Of a stretch of 64,000 nt of DNA, positions 1-7,293 are shown piece after piece. Position 1 is the stretch's first letter, and each line of letters opens with the position of its first letter. Made by a program: the position numbers and the translations under genes. Source of the stretch: DASZUK01 sp963844575 (lineage in GTDB: Bacteria > Actinomycetota > Acidimicrobiia > Acidimicrobiales > RAAP-2); assembly GCA_963844575.1 (NCBI GenBank), contig CAWJOU010000005.1, forward strand, positions 1,550,001-1,614,000. Direction: 5' to 3'. The notes beneath the pieces are model-generated. The model made no database searches. It worked only from the letters and a program-made list of their open reading frames with translations, and had not been told where the DNA came from.

Positions 1-1361
1 CGCTCCCGACCATCCAGCATGAGTACCACACCTCCCAGGACACCGTCACGTGGGTGTTGACCGCGTACCTGCTCTCGGCGTCAGTGTTCACGCCGATCCT
101 CGGACGCATCGGGGACATGGCGGGAAAGGAGCGGCTGCTGGTCGCTACCCTCGCCGCGCTGGCCGCGGGGTCGATCCTGGCCGGGCTGGCCCATTCGATC
201 ATCGTCCTGATCGTGGCCCGGGTCATCCAGGGGGTGGGCGGGGCCGTGATCCCGTTGTCGTTCGGGATCATCCGAGACGAGTTCCCACGAGCCAAGGTGG
301 CGGGAGCGGTGGGGGTCATCGCCGCGGTTCTTGCCTTCGGGGCCGGTTTGGCGCTGGTTCTGGCCGGCCCGATCGTGGAGCACCTCGGCGTCCATTGGTT
401 GTTCTGGATTCCGCTGATGGTGGCCGGCGTCGGGATGGTGATGGCCTATTTCTTCGTGCCGGAGTCGCCGGTCCGCACGCCCGGTGGCGTGAGTTGGTTG
501 GCCGCCCTCCTGCTCTCGGGGTGGTTGGTCGCGCTGTTGGTGGGCGTCAGCGAGGCCCCGGTGTGGGGGTGGGGGTCGGGCCGGGTGCTGGGGCTGTTGG
601 CGCTGGCCGTCGTCATCGGGGTGCTGTGGGTTGTGGTCGAGCTCCGGGTCCGGTCCCCGTTGATCGACATGCGGATGATGCGGGTGCCGGCAGTATGGAC
701 GAACAACCTGGTGGCCTTCTTGTTCGGGGTGGGCATGTACTCGGTCATGACCTTCCTGCCCGAGTTCCTGCAGACGCCGACGTCGTCGGGGTACGGGTTC
801 GGGGCGAGTGTCACTCGGTCGGGCCTCTACCTCCTGCCCCTGACCGTGACGATGTTCGTCGGCGGCCTCTTCACCGGCAAGATCGCTGTCGGGATCGGGT
901 CGAAGGCGGCCGTCGTCTTCGGATCGTTCGCCTGCATGGCGTGCTACTTCATCCTGGCGTTCGCCCATGACCAGCCCTGGGAGATCTACCTGGCGAGCAC
1001 CCTGCTCGGCATCGGACTCGGCTTGGCCTACTCCGCCATGTCCAGCCTGATCGTCGAAGCGGTCCCGCCCGCGCAGACCGGGGTGGCCAGCGGGATGAAC
1101 GCCAACATCCGCACGATCGGTGGGGCCATCGGGGCCTCCGTCATGGCATCCATCGTGACGTCCGACCTGGGGAAGACGGGCTTTCCCGCCGAAGCGGGGT
1201 ACACGCGAGGGTTTGCCTTTCTCGGCATCATGACGATGGTGGCCATCGTGGCCGCGCTATGCATCCCGTCCGTCGATCGGGATGCGGTCCCGGAGCACGA
1301 TCGCCGCCTCGACCACGCCGAGCTGGCCATCGTGGCCGGCGGCACCATTACCGACGCATGA
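1..1361 (+). CDS. MFS drug/H+ antiporter, DHA2-like, 5' end outside window
   Basis: The reading frame is open from base 3, before any start codon, and reads LPTIQHEYHTSQDTVTWVLT, the usual end of TM1 and start of TM2 in DHA2 exporters. The gene therefore begins upstream of the window. Visible family marks are the loop GRIGDMAGKERLL (motif A region) and RVIQGVGGAVIPL (motif C-like), followed by about a dozen further hydrophobic segments. This is expected to be an inner-membrane proton-coupled multidrug efflux pump. The stop overlaps the start of a TetR gene by four bases (ATGA), so the pair is almost certainly one transcript and the regulator probably controls the pump. The substrate cannot be told. 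Confidence 0.85.
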   Translation, partial: LPTIQHEYHTSQDTVTWVLTAYLLSASVFTPILGRIGDMAGKERLLVATLAALAAGSILAGLAHSIIVLIVARVIQGVGGAVIPLSFGIIRDEFPRAKVAGAVGVIAAVLAFGAGLALVLAGPIVEHLGVHWLFWIPLMVAGVGMVMAYFFVPESPVRTPGGVSWLAALLLSGWLVALLVGVSEAPVWGWGSGRVLGLLALAVVIGVLWVVVELRVRSPLIDMRMMRVPAVWTNNLVAFLFGVGMYSVMTFLPEFLQTPTSSGYGFGASVTRSGLYLLPLTVTMFVGGLFTGKIAVGIGSKAAVVFGSFACMACYFILAFAHDQPWEIYLASTLLGIGLGLAYSAMSSLIVEAVPPAQTGVASGMNANIRTIGGAIGASVMASIVTSDLGKTGFPAEAGYTRGFAFLGIMTMVAIVAALCIPSVDRDAVPEHDRRLDHAELAIVAGGTITDA

Positions 1362-2086
1362 CATCGACCAAGGCCCGTTCCGGTCGCGGCGCCCCAGCTC
1401 CCCAACAAGCCCCAGCTCCCCAAGGAGAAGGAGAGCCGGAAGTCGACCCTTCGACCGAGGTGCCGGTGCTCCGACGGGACGCGGCACGCAACCTGGCCAG
1501 CATTCTCGCCGCCGCCCGCACCACGTTCTGCGAAGACGGCGTCGATGTCGGCGTAGAGGTGGTGGCTCAGCGAGCGGGGGTCGGCGTGGGGACGCTCTAC
1601 CGGCGGTTCCCGACCAAGGACTCCTTGATCGAGGCCGTGGTCGACGAGCTGGTTCAGGACTACCTGGTCGCGGCCCGGGCGGCGTTGGAGGACGAGTCGC
1701 CGGCCGGCGGGTTCGCCGCGTACATGCGGGCTGCCGGCCAGCTCCAGGCGGACCATGTCGGCATCCTGCCGCGGCTGTGGAGCAACGCCCGCCGGCGTCC
1801 CGTGCGGGCCGATCTCGAGATCGTCGGCCGCCAGCTCCTGGCCCGGGCCCAGACGGCCGGATCGGTGCGTCCGGATCTCGTCTACGAAGACGTGGCCATG
1901 CTCCTCTGGTCGATCCGGGGCGTCGTCGAGACCACCGCCGCGGTAGCGCCCGACGCCTGGCGCCGCCATCTCGACCTGCTGCTGGCGGCGGTGGCCCCGT
2001 CAGACCTGCCGCTGGACCACCCGCCGCTCAGCGACGGCCAGGTGGACGCGGCGATCGCTTGGCGCGGGCGATCGGGAGCGGGCTGA
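1358..2086 (+). CDS. TetR/AcrR-family transcriptional regulator
   Basis: This is a 242-residue protein. A low-complexity Ala/Pro/Gly N-terminus (about 35 residues) precedes a TetR helix-turn-helix: ILAAARTTFCEDG, then VAQRAGVGVGTLYRRFPTKD. The remainder is a helical ligand-binding and dimerisation domain with no recognisable specificity. I chose the ATG at 1358 because it overlaps the exporter stop as ATGA; an upstream in-frame start at 1259 would lie inside the MFS gene. A TetR repressor of the adjacent efflux pump is the normal arrangement. That role is inferred from position. Confidence 0.85.
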   Translation: MTSTKARSGRGAPAPQQAPAPQGEGEPEVDPSTEVPVLRRDAARNLASILAAARTTFCEDGVDVGVEVVAQRAGVGVGTLYRRFPTKDSLIEAVVDELVQDYLVAARAALEDESPAGGFAAYMRAAGQLQADHVGILPRLWSNARRRPVRADLEIVGRQLLARAQTAGSVRPDLVYEDVAMLLWSIRGVVETTAAVAPDAWRRHLDLLLAAVAPSDLPLDHPPLSDGQVDAAIAWRGRSGAG

Positions 2087-2272
2087 TCGTCGTCGGCGCA
2101 CCGCCTGGCGTTCCACTATGCCGCGGTGTCGCCGGCGCGGGGCGGCGTCGGATCCCCGTGCCAGGCAGTGGCGATCAAGTAGCAGGCGAGCTCACTGCGC
2201 AGACCATTCAGTTGCGGCGCAACCCTCCAAGATGAGCGGGCGGTCGACGCCTGATAACGTAATTCGACCCCT

Positions 2273-2346
2273 GGGGGTGTAGCTCAGCTGGTAGAGCGCT
2301 TGACTGGCAGTCAAGAGGTTCGTGGGTTCGAGTCCCATCACCTCCA
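2273..2346 (+). tRNA. tRNA-Ala (anticodon GGC)
   Basis: A full cloverleaf folds by eye over 74 nt. The acceptor stem GGGGGTG pairs with CACCTCC and contains the G3:U70 wobble, the identity element of tRNA-Ala. The D-stem is GCTC/GAGC. The anticodon stem CTTGA/TCAAG has loop CTGGCAG, placing GGC at 34-36. The T-loop is TTCGAGT and the discriminator is A73. CCA is not encoded. Confidence 0.96.
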
Positions 2347-2694
2347 CTTTTGTGATGTCGCGAGACATCAGCGACGATGTGTCAAGACATCGTGGACAGA
2401 CGAACCTATGGAGCGTAGGTCATCGGCTCGCCGAGAGGGGCTGGTAGTCCCGGCTCGGGTCAAGGGTGAGAGGTCCTCCCTTGGCGCGCCCGCCGATCGG
2501 AAGCTCACCGGATATCTGGCGCCAAACTGCCGACGGAGCCTTCGGCGCTCTCTTGACAAACTGCGCTCCTTCAGAGATGAATGTTGACCTCCGTAAGGAC
2601 TGCCGGACACGCTGGCCGTCCCCTCTCCCCCAGCTCGGAACGAACCTCTGATACCGCCTCCCCGCTGACCCGCACCGGAAGGACAAGATGACCG
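2347..2694. other. Intergenic stretch without a recognisable gene
   Basis: About 350 bases follow tRNA-Ala. Short open frames on both strands show no family resemblance, no good ribosome site and atypical composition. I see no terminator or repeat that I can defend. A GGAAGGA sequence near 2679 precedes the next small gene. Confidence 0.5.
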
Positions 2695-2901
2695 ATGACT
2701 CCCTCAGTCGAACAGATCGTGGAGGTGGGGGCCGTAACGGTCGCCGGCGCCATGGCTGGAATCGCTCTGTGGCGCAGGGAAGCCCTCTTCGACGGGCGGT
2801 CAGACTTGACGTCTCGCGGCGTGTGGATCTTTGGCCTCGGCATCTGCGCGGTTCTGGTGGCCCTCGGTATTGCGGGGTTCTTCGTCCTAGCCTTGGGCTA
2901 G
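2695..2901 (+). CDS. Small predicted membrane protein, function unknown
   Basis: A 68-residue frame with two hydrophobic segments, residues about 8-26 (VEVGAVTVAGAMAGIALW) and 44-66, separated by a charged loop (RREALFDGRSDLTSR), as expected of a two-TM hairpin. A purine-rich GGAAGGA lies about 12 nt upstream. Another ATG at 2688 sits closer to it but opens a frame without membrane character. No homologue is recognised. The gene is plausible rather than certain, since short hydrophobic frames arise by chance in GC-rich DNA. Confidence 0.4.
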   Translation: MTPSVEQIVEVGAVTVAGAMAGIALWRREALFDGRSDLTSRGVWIFGLGICAVLVALGIAGFFVLALG

Positions 2902-2977
2902 TCACGGTGCTCGTCGCGGGACGTTCTCGACTCCTGACCGGCTTTCTGATACTGATCGGGAGCCAGGGGTTACTGAT

Positions 2978-3050
2978 GAAAGTGCCTCCTCGGCTCTGGG
3001 TGATGAACGACTTCAGCAATCGTCATTCTCCCAGGCAGGGAGGCACTTTC
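2978..3050. repeat. Long inverted repeat, 12-bp perfect arms, MITE-like remnant
   Basis: GAAAGTGCCTCC at 2978-2989 is the exact reverse complement of GGAGGCACTTTC at 3039-3050, leaving a 49-nt interior with no gene. The arm sequence and size suggest fused ends of a lost insertion sequence or a small non-autonomous element. As RNA it could also form a hairpin. The family is not identified. Confidence 0.5.
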
Positions 3051-3133
3051 CGCGGACGCGCGACCCTCAGATCAGACGGTCAATCGGTGGATCGAGGATT
3101 AGTCAATGAAACTGGACAACCGGGCCGGCAACG

Positions 3134-3172
3134 GTGGACGGCCGGTTCGTACCGTGGGAACCAAGGTCCACT
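3134..3172. repeat. Palindrome-ended repeat, copy A
   Basis: First of four related copies (also 3945, 11098 and 11872). The consensus has outer arms GTGGACC and GGTCCAC about 20 nt apart, around a conserved core TTCGTATTGTGGGA. Copy A is the most diverged (GTGGACG left arm, core TTCGTACCGTGGGA). Its right flank stays similar to that of copy C for about 25 more bases (GACCTGGC then GAA, GCG). It lies upstream of the DUF433/DUF5615 module; copy B lies just downstream of it. Confidence 0.7.
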
Positions 3173-3245
3173 CAGCTCGCCGACCTGGCCGAATGCGGTT
3201 GGCTATCTCCTCGATACGAACCACGAGCGGTCGAGCGGTCGGTGC

Positions 3246-3270
3246 GACTGTCAACCCTGGGGCGACAGTC
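3246..3270. promoter_or_regulatory. Candidate operator of the DUF433/DUF5615 module
   Basis: An inverted repeat GACTGTC - 11 nt - GACAGTC ends 29 nt before the ATG of the DUF433 gene. That position suits autoregulation by the antitoxin. No -10 or -35 boxes are clear, and autoregulation is assumed from how type II TA modules usually behave. Confidence 0.3.
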
Positions 3271-3299
3271 CCTCGACACCGGGGGTTACGCTGGTTGGC

Positions 3300-3533
3300 A
3301 TGTCCCGCCTGGACCGGATCACCTCGGACCCTGCGATCTGTCATGGCCAGCCGACCGTGCGCGGCCTCCGCTACACGGTCGAGAGCCTGCTGGAGCTCTT
3401 GGCCTCGGGCATGACGATCGACGACATCGTGGATGATTACCCCGACCTCGAACGTGACGATCTCCTGGCCGTGCTGGAGTTCGGCGCGTTGACGGCCGGC
3501 CAGCGCCGAGTGGTACCGCTCGGCGCTGCATGA
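3300..3533 (+). CDS. DUF433-family antitoxin
   Basis: A 77-residue protein with the DUF433 pattern: RITSDPAICHGQPTVRG at the start, then TVESLLELLASGMTIDDIVDDYPDL, then ERDDLLAVLEFGA. DUF433 proteins carry a winged-helix-like DNA-binding fold and are commonly paired with PIN-like DUF5615 proteins as VapBC-style TA modules. Here the stop overlaps the start of a DUF5615 gene by four bases (ATGA). The ATG at 3300 is chosen because the conserved block starts there; the open frame extends upstream without domain content. A second copy, with ATG changed to ATA, lies at 10136. Confidence 0.85.
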   Translation: MSRLDRITSDPAICHGQPTVRGLRYTVESLLELLASGMTIDDIVDDYPDLERDDLLAVLEFGALTAGQRRVVPLGAA

Positions 3534-3892
3534 AGTTCCTCGTCGACGCCCAGCTCCCCGCGAAGCTCGCCCAGCTCCTTCAGGCGGCGGGACATGATGC
3601 GGTCCACACGTCGGAGTTGCCGGACGGCAATCGCACGTCCGACCAGGTTCTCGTCAGGCTCGCAGACGACGAAGAGCGGGTGGTCGTCACCAAGGACCGG
3701 GACTTCCGCGACGGCTATCTTCTGCGCCGCTCGCCCCACCGCCTGTTGGTGGTGACGACCGGCAACATCACCAACCGTGACCTACTCGCCCTGTTCGATG
3801 GCAACCTGGCGGCCGTCATCGAGGTCCTGGCGGAGTCGCCGTTCGTTGAACTCAGCCCCGCTGGCCTCATCCTCCACGCCAAACCTGACTGA
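3530..3892 (+). CDS. DUF5615 PIN-like toxin
   Basis: A 120-residue protein beginning MKFLVDAQLPAKLAQLL, with TKDRDFRDGYLL in the middle. The spaced acidic residues (D6, and the DRDF motif) match the PIN-like, Mut7-C-type nuclease fold of DUF5615. In VapC-like modules such proteins cleave RNA and are neutralised by the co-translated antitoxin, here the overlapping DUF433 gene. The protein appears intact, unlike its truncated paralogue at 10372, so this is the functional copy if either is. RNase activity is inferred from the fold. Confidence 0.85.
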   Translation: MKFLVDAQLPAKLAQLLQAAGHDAVHTSELPDGNRTSDQVLVRLADDEERVVVTKDRDFRDGYLLRRSPHRLLVVTTGNITNRDLLALFDGNLAAVIEVLAESPFVELSPAGLILHAKPD

Positions 3893-3944
3893 TCGCGACC
3901 TCGTCGGGGGCCTTTCGGGGGTCACCCGATGCGGGACGAGAGCG

Positions 3945-3979
3945 GTGGACCGGTTCGTATTGTGGGACCCAGGGTCCAC
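3945..3979. repeat. Palindrome-ended repeat, copy B
   Basis: Left arm GTGGACC and right arm GGTCCAC are both perfect, with core TTCGTATTGTGGGA. It starts about 50 nt after the DUF5615 stop, so copies A and B bracket the whole TA module. Copies C and D do the same around 11.27-11.82 kb. Confidence 0.75.
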
Positions 3980-4106
3980 GAGGTGTCACGGCGCGAACAC
4001 CCCTCCCTCGGCTTCCTTGGAGGTGTTCGAGCCGTGTTCATCGGCGTCGCGAACGGCGGCTTGCCCTGTCCAACGGCCTCTCCGGGGTCAGTACGGAGTG
4101 GTCTCC

Positions 4107-4466
4107 TCAGTAGCCGGAGGGCTGGTTGAAGATGACGGCGAGGCTGACAATCTTGTTGTCCCGGACGCTGAAGTAGCTGGACATGATCAGCTCGTCGGGC
4201 AGGTTGGTCTTGTCGTAGGTGCCGTCGAACTTGGCGCGCACGATGATGTCCCCGTAGTGGTCGATGACCTCGCGTACCTCCATGGTCACGCGGTCACCTA
4301 CGAACTCCTTGGCGATGAACCGGCGAATAGCGTCGACACCGTCGATCTCGCGGCGGTTGTCGTTCACGTAAGCGTCGGAGGCGAAGGTCGCCACGATGGC
4401 GTCGGTGTCGAAGGCGTTCACCGCGGCGATGAAGTCGGCCACGACGCCGGTTGGTTGGTTGGTCAT
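4107..4466 (-). CDS. SnoaL-like / NTF2-like protein
   Basis: A 119-residue protein of SnoaL/NTF2 size and pattern: FIAAVNAFDTDAIVATFASDAYVND, then IDGVDAIRRFIAKEF, then an alternating beta-sheet half with FDGTY and MSSYFSVRDNKIVSL. These small alpha+beta barrels act as hydrolases, isomerases or binding proteins; the substrate cannot be predicted. A GAGGAG ribosome site lies about 8 nt before the ATG. It is divergent from the MerR gene at 4597, and the shared 130-bp region holds a MerR-type operator, so it is the likely target of that regulator. Confidence 0.75.
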   Translation of the reverse strand: MTNQPTGVVADFIAAVNAFDTDAIVATFASDAYVNDNRREIDGVDAIRRFIAKEFVGDRVTMEVREVIDHYGDIIVRAKFDGTYDKTNLPDELIMSSYFSVRDNKIVSLAVIFNQPSGY

Positions 4467-4565
4467 GTTGGTCGGCTCCTCTGTGTCGCTCAGCCGTTTG
4501 GCTGGCTGAGTAGAGGTTCATCCGTGCCCTTGTGGGAGGGTCAAGAGCCTTCTTGGCGCTTGTAT

Positions 4566-4580
4566 CTCCCCTAGGGGGAG
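4566..4580. promoter_or_regulatory. Probable MerR-family operator
   Basis: A near-perfect dyad CTCCCCTAGGGGGAG sits 17 nt before the MerR-type start at 4597, in the divergent region shared with the SnoaL gene. MerR proteins bind dyads lying between over-spaced -35 and -10 boxes. TTCATACT just downstream could supply the -10. Position and symmetry are seen; binding is inferred. Confidence 0.5.
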
Positions 4581-4596
4581 GTTTCATACTGGGGTC

Positions 4597-5439
4597 ATGC
4601 GCCCGTCGCTCGCCATCGGTGACTTCTCCCGTGCCACCCACCTGAGCGTGAAGATGCTCCGTCATTACCACCGCATCGGCCTGTTGGAGCCGGCCGACGT
4701 CGACCCCGACACCGGTCATCGCCGCTACATGACCGAACAGATCCCCACGGCCCAGGTCATCCGGCGCTTTCGGGCCCTGGAGATGCCGCTGGAGGAGATC
4801 CAGGCCGTGATCGCCGCACCCGATCTCGACGCTCGCAACGAACTGATCGCCGCTCATCTGGACCGGCTCGAAGACAGCCTCGCCAAGACCCAAGAAGCCG
4901 CAGCTTCGCTGCGGGACCTCCTCCAGCCGCCTTCAGGGTCCGTCCCCGCCAAAGTCGAACACCGCAGCACCGCGGCGACCGCGGCTGTCGCCGTGTCCGA
5001 GGTCATCGACGTCGAGGACGCCCTGTCCTGGTTCCAGGGGGCGCTTGGGGAGCTCTACGCCACCTTGGCCGCCCAGAGTCTCCCGATTGCCGGGCCTGGA
5101 GGCGGCATCTACTCCAACGACCTTTTCTCCCACGAGCGTGGCCTGGCAACGATCTTCGTCCCCCACCAGGGCACGGTACGGCCAATGGGGCGCGTGACCT
5201 CGCTGGTCGTTCCGGCCATCGAACTGGCCACGACCGTGCACATCGGACCTCACACCGATATTGACCGCGCCTACGGGACGCTCGCCACCTACGTCACCCA
5301 GCACGCGCTGGCCGTCGATGGACCGATCCGCGAGTACTACCTCGTCGGAGCCCACGAGACCAGCGACGAGTCGGAGTGGCGCACCGAGATCGGGTGGCCG
5401 ATCTTCCAGACTGGCCGAACCGCCGACTCGGCCCACTGA
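4597..5439 (+). CDS. MerR-family regulator with GyrI-like effector domain
   Basis: A 280-residue protein. Residues 5-75 are a MerR winged helix: IGDFSRATHLSVKMLRHYHRIGLL, then DTGHRRYM. A coiled linker (LDRLEDSLAKTQEAAASLRDLL) follows, then a GyrI-like/effector-binding domain from about residue 125, as in BmrR-type activators that sense small lipophilic molecules. It is divergent from the SnoaL-like gene, with a strong dyad between them. It probably regulates itself and that gene; the ligand is unknown. Confidence 0.85.
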   Translation: MRPSLAIGDFSRATHLSVKMLRHYHRIGLLEPADVDPDTGHRRYMTEQIPTAQVIRRFRALEMPLEEIQAVIAAPDLDARNELIAAHLDRLEDSLAKTQEAAASLRDLLQPPSGSVPAKVEHRSTAATAAVAVSEVIDVEDALSWFQGALGELYATLAAQSLPIAGPGGGIYSNDLFSHERGLATIFVPHQGTVRPMGRVTSLVVPAIELATTVHIGPHTDIDRAYGTLATYVTQHALAVDGPIREYYLVGAHETSDESEWRTEIGWPIFQTGRTADSAH

Positions 5440-5582
5440 GTCGGGCACTGGTGACTCGGCGATGGGACGCGAGGACCTCCCCATCGCCCATTCGAAGGAC
5501 AGCGTTTGCCGCGGCCAGACCGATTGGTCGTGACCGGATACCCCTGACCTGACCCACCGGGACCCCTCAGGCGGGCACGGTC

Positions 5583-5663
5583 TCAGGCTCTGAACGCTTC
5601 GAGCGGCGTGCGCCGGCCAAGGGCCCGATGGGGCTGGTCGGCGTTGTAGACGATGAACCGGTC
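5583..5663 (-). pseudogene. Transposase remnant (integrase-core C-terminal end)
   Basis: The minus strand reads DRFIVYNADQPHRALGRRT then PLEAF and a stop, the typical last 25 residues of an rve-type transposase (IS3/IS481 kind). The rest of the gene is missing and no terminal repeat is visible. The surrounding 5440-5707 holds nothing else I recognise, so this is a scar of an older insertion. Confidence 0.55.
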
Positions 5664-5707
5664 GGGCCGTCTATCCGGGCGCGAGGAGGCTTGCGCCGGA
5701 GAACGAC

Positions 5708-6166
5708 CTATGCACCGTCGTTCCCGTCGCGCAGGGAATGGATCACGTTTTGCAGGATTCGGAACGCGTCTGACTGCTCGGTCTCGGTCAGGCCGGCCAG
5801 CATTCTGAGCTCGACGGACCGGACCGCTACGGTCGCCTTCTCCAGCCTCCGTCGGCCGCGAGGGGTCAGCCGCGTGGGAAGAACCTTCCCGACGGGTGCC
5901 TCCGCGGGCCTGGTCACATGGCCCTGCCGTTCCAGGGTCTGGAGCAGCACGTTCATCGACTGCCGGGTCACGAAGGCGCCCCGCGCGAGCTCGGAGTTCG
6001 ACAAGCCCGGTCGTTGAGCCAGGAGCTCGAGGCAGGCGTAGTGCGTCACGGTCATCCCGAGCGGCCGTAGCACCTCCTCCATGGCAGTGCGGAGCGCGAC
6101 CGACGCCTGCTTCAGCAGGTAGCCCAGCGACGTCTCCAGGTCGACGCCGAAACCGTCTTGACTCAT
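5708..6166 (-). CDS. MarR-family transcriptional regulator
   Basis: A 152-residue protein with the MarR winged helix: YACLELLAQRPGLSNSELAR, then VTRQSMNVLLQTLERQGHVTR, then the wing with LTPRGRRRLEKA. The ATG at 6166 is chosen because it gives family length and sits at the edge of a perfect operator; the frame extends upstream through the operator, which would add non-conserved residues. It is divergent from a VOC-family gene. It presumably represses both genes by binding the 19-bp inverted repeat between them and is released by a small ligand. Confidence 0.85.
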   Translation of the reverse strand: MSQDGFGVDLETSLGYLLKQASVALRTAMEEVLRPLGMTVTHYACLELLAQRPGLSNSELARGAFVTRQSMNVLLQTLERQGHVTRPAEAPVGKVLPTRLTPRGRRRLEKATVAVRSVELRMLAGLTETEQSDAFRILQNVIHSLRDGNDGA

Positions 6167-6208
6167 GTCAGTACTCTGACATACTGTGTGTATGTCAGAG
6201 TACTGACA
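6166..6208. promoter_or_regulatory. MarR operator, 19-bp perfect inverted repeat
   Basis: TGTCAGTACTCTGACATAC (6166-6184) and its exact reverse complement (6190-6208) flank a 5-nt spacer. Each arm is itself palindromic (TCAGTACTCTGA). The element touches the MarR start codon and lies 19 nt before the VOC start, so binding would block both promoters. Confidence 0.85.
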
Positions 6209-6227
6209 TACACAAAGGAATGGCACC

Positions 6228-6596
6228 ATGCCTGTTACTGGCCCTGACTTCATCTCCCTCCAAGCGCGCAACCTCGACGCTTCGCAGGCGTTCTACGAGC
6301 AGTACCTCGGCCTCGTCCGCTCGCAGGCGGGCCCTCCCCATGCTGTCGTCTTCGAGACGAGGCCGATCGCGTTCGCACTGCGTGACGTCGTTCCCGGCAC
6401 TGATCTCGCGTCCGTTGCTCGGCCCGGCATCGGTGCCGCGATCTGGCTCCACGCGACCGACGTCCAGGCCATTCACGATGCTCTCGTCGCCGACGGTCAC
6501 ACCATCGTCTCCGCACCGATCGACGGCCCCTTCGGTCGGACCTTCACCTTCGCCGACCCCGACGGCTACCACGTCACTCTCCACGACCGCGCCTGA
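6228..6596 (+). CDS. VOC-family (glyoxalase/dioxygenase fold) protein
   Basis: A 122-residue protein with the paired beta-alpha-beta-beta-beta layout of the vicinal oxygen chelate superfamily: FISLQARNLDASQAFYEQYLG at the start and FGRTFTFADPDGYHVTLHD at the end. Family members include glyoxalases, extradiol dioxygenases and antibiotic-binding resistance proteins; which applies is unclear. An AAAGGA ribosome site precedes the ATG. Control by the divergent MarR gene is likely from the shared perfect operator. Confidence 0.8.
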   Translation: MPVTGPDFISLQARNLDASQAFYEQYLGLVRSQAGPPHAVVFETRPIAFALRDVVPGTDLASVARPGIGAAIWLHATDVQAIHDALVADGHTIVSAPIDGPFGRTFTFADPDGYHVTLHDRA

Positions 6597-6857
6597 TCGG
6601 CTTTCTCGGATGAGGGCGCAGGCCAGCCAACAAGCGGATCGACGGCCATCCGGTTGCTGGCTCTATGAGCGCGACCTGACCTGAATAGCGCATCGGCGGC
6701 GGGCCTGCCGCACTCCGTCGGGTCGCCGGGCTGGTGACGACTGTTGATGGCGTTCCGAAACTGCTGGAGAGGTGTGGTGGAATCGGCTGCCGTGCTCAAG
6801 GCGCATCTGCGTCAAGAGCAGCATGGGACGGCACAAGCTCTGGTCGGCTATAGCGGC

Positions 6858-7293
6858 TCATCCGGGTCCCGACCCACGCGACCGGTTCCGGTCCGCCCGG
6901 CGCTGCAAGACGGTGCGTTCGCCCGCGTTCGCGGTACGCGAGGCTGCCTCGGTGAACGCCTGGTGCGCCTGCGCGTGCAGCCCAGCCCGCTCAAGGAGGT
7001 CCCCGCGTACGCTCGGAAACAGCGGTGAGTCGCCGAGTGAGTCGGCGTCCACCTCTTCCAGCACGGCGAGCCCGGCGCCGGGGCCGTACGCCCGCCCGAG
7101 CGCGACCGCCCGGTTCACCTCGACGACCGGGCCGGGCGCGGCGCGGGCCAGGACGCCGTACAACACCGCGATCCGACGCCAGTCCGTGTCCTCGGCGCGT
7201 ACCGCCCGGGCGTGCTGCGCCGCGATCGAGGCCTGCAGGAAGTACCTCCCGACCGGGGTCCCGCGGGCAGCCAGCTGCTCCGCCTTCTCTAGG
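6858..7293 (-). pseudogene. ECF42-type sigma factor, C-terminal part severed by IS481 insertion
   Basis: The frame reads from the target duplication as LEKAEQLAARGTPVGRYFLQ, continuing RIAVLYGVLARAAPGPVVEV and AYGPGAGLAVLEEVDA to a stop at 6858. This is the TPR-like C-terminal extension typical of ECF42 sigma factors. Removing 7294-8425 and one copy of TCTAGG joins it in frame to the part at 8426-9291 (RRGLAALEKAEQL), rebuilding one protein of about 430 residues. It now lacks its own start and promoter. In ECF42 proteins this extension is reported to be needed for activity, so the sigma factor is probably inactive. Confidence 0.88.

Noticed and set aside
4597..6596. MerR/SnoaL plus MarR/VOC pairs as one resistance island
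   Set aside because: Each pair is self-contained with its own operator; a transposase scrap between them is the only link and does not show joint transfer.
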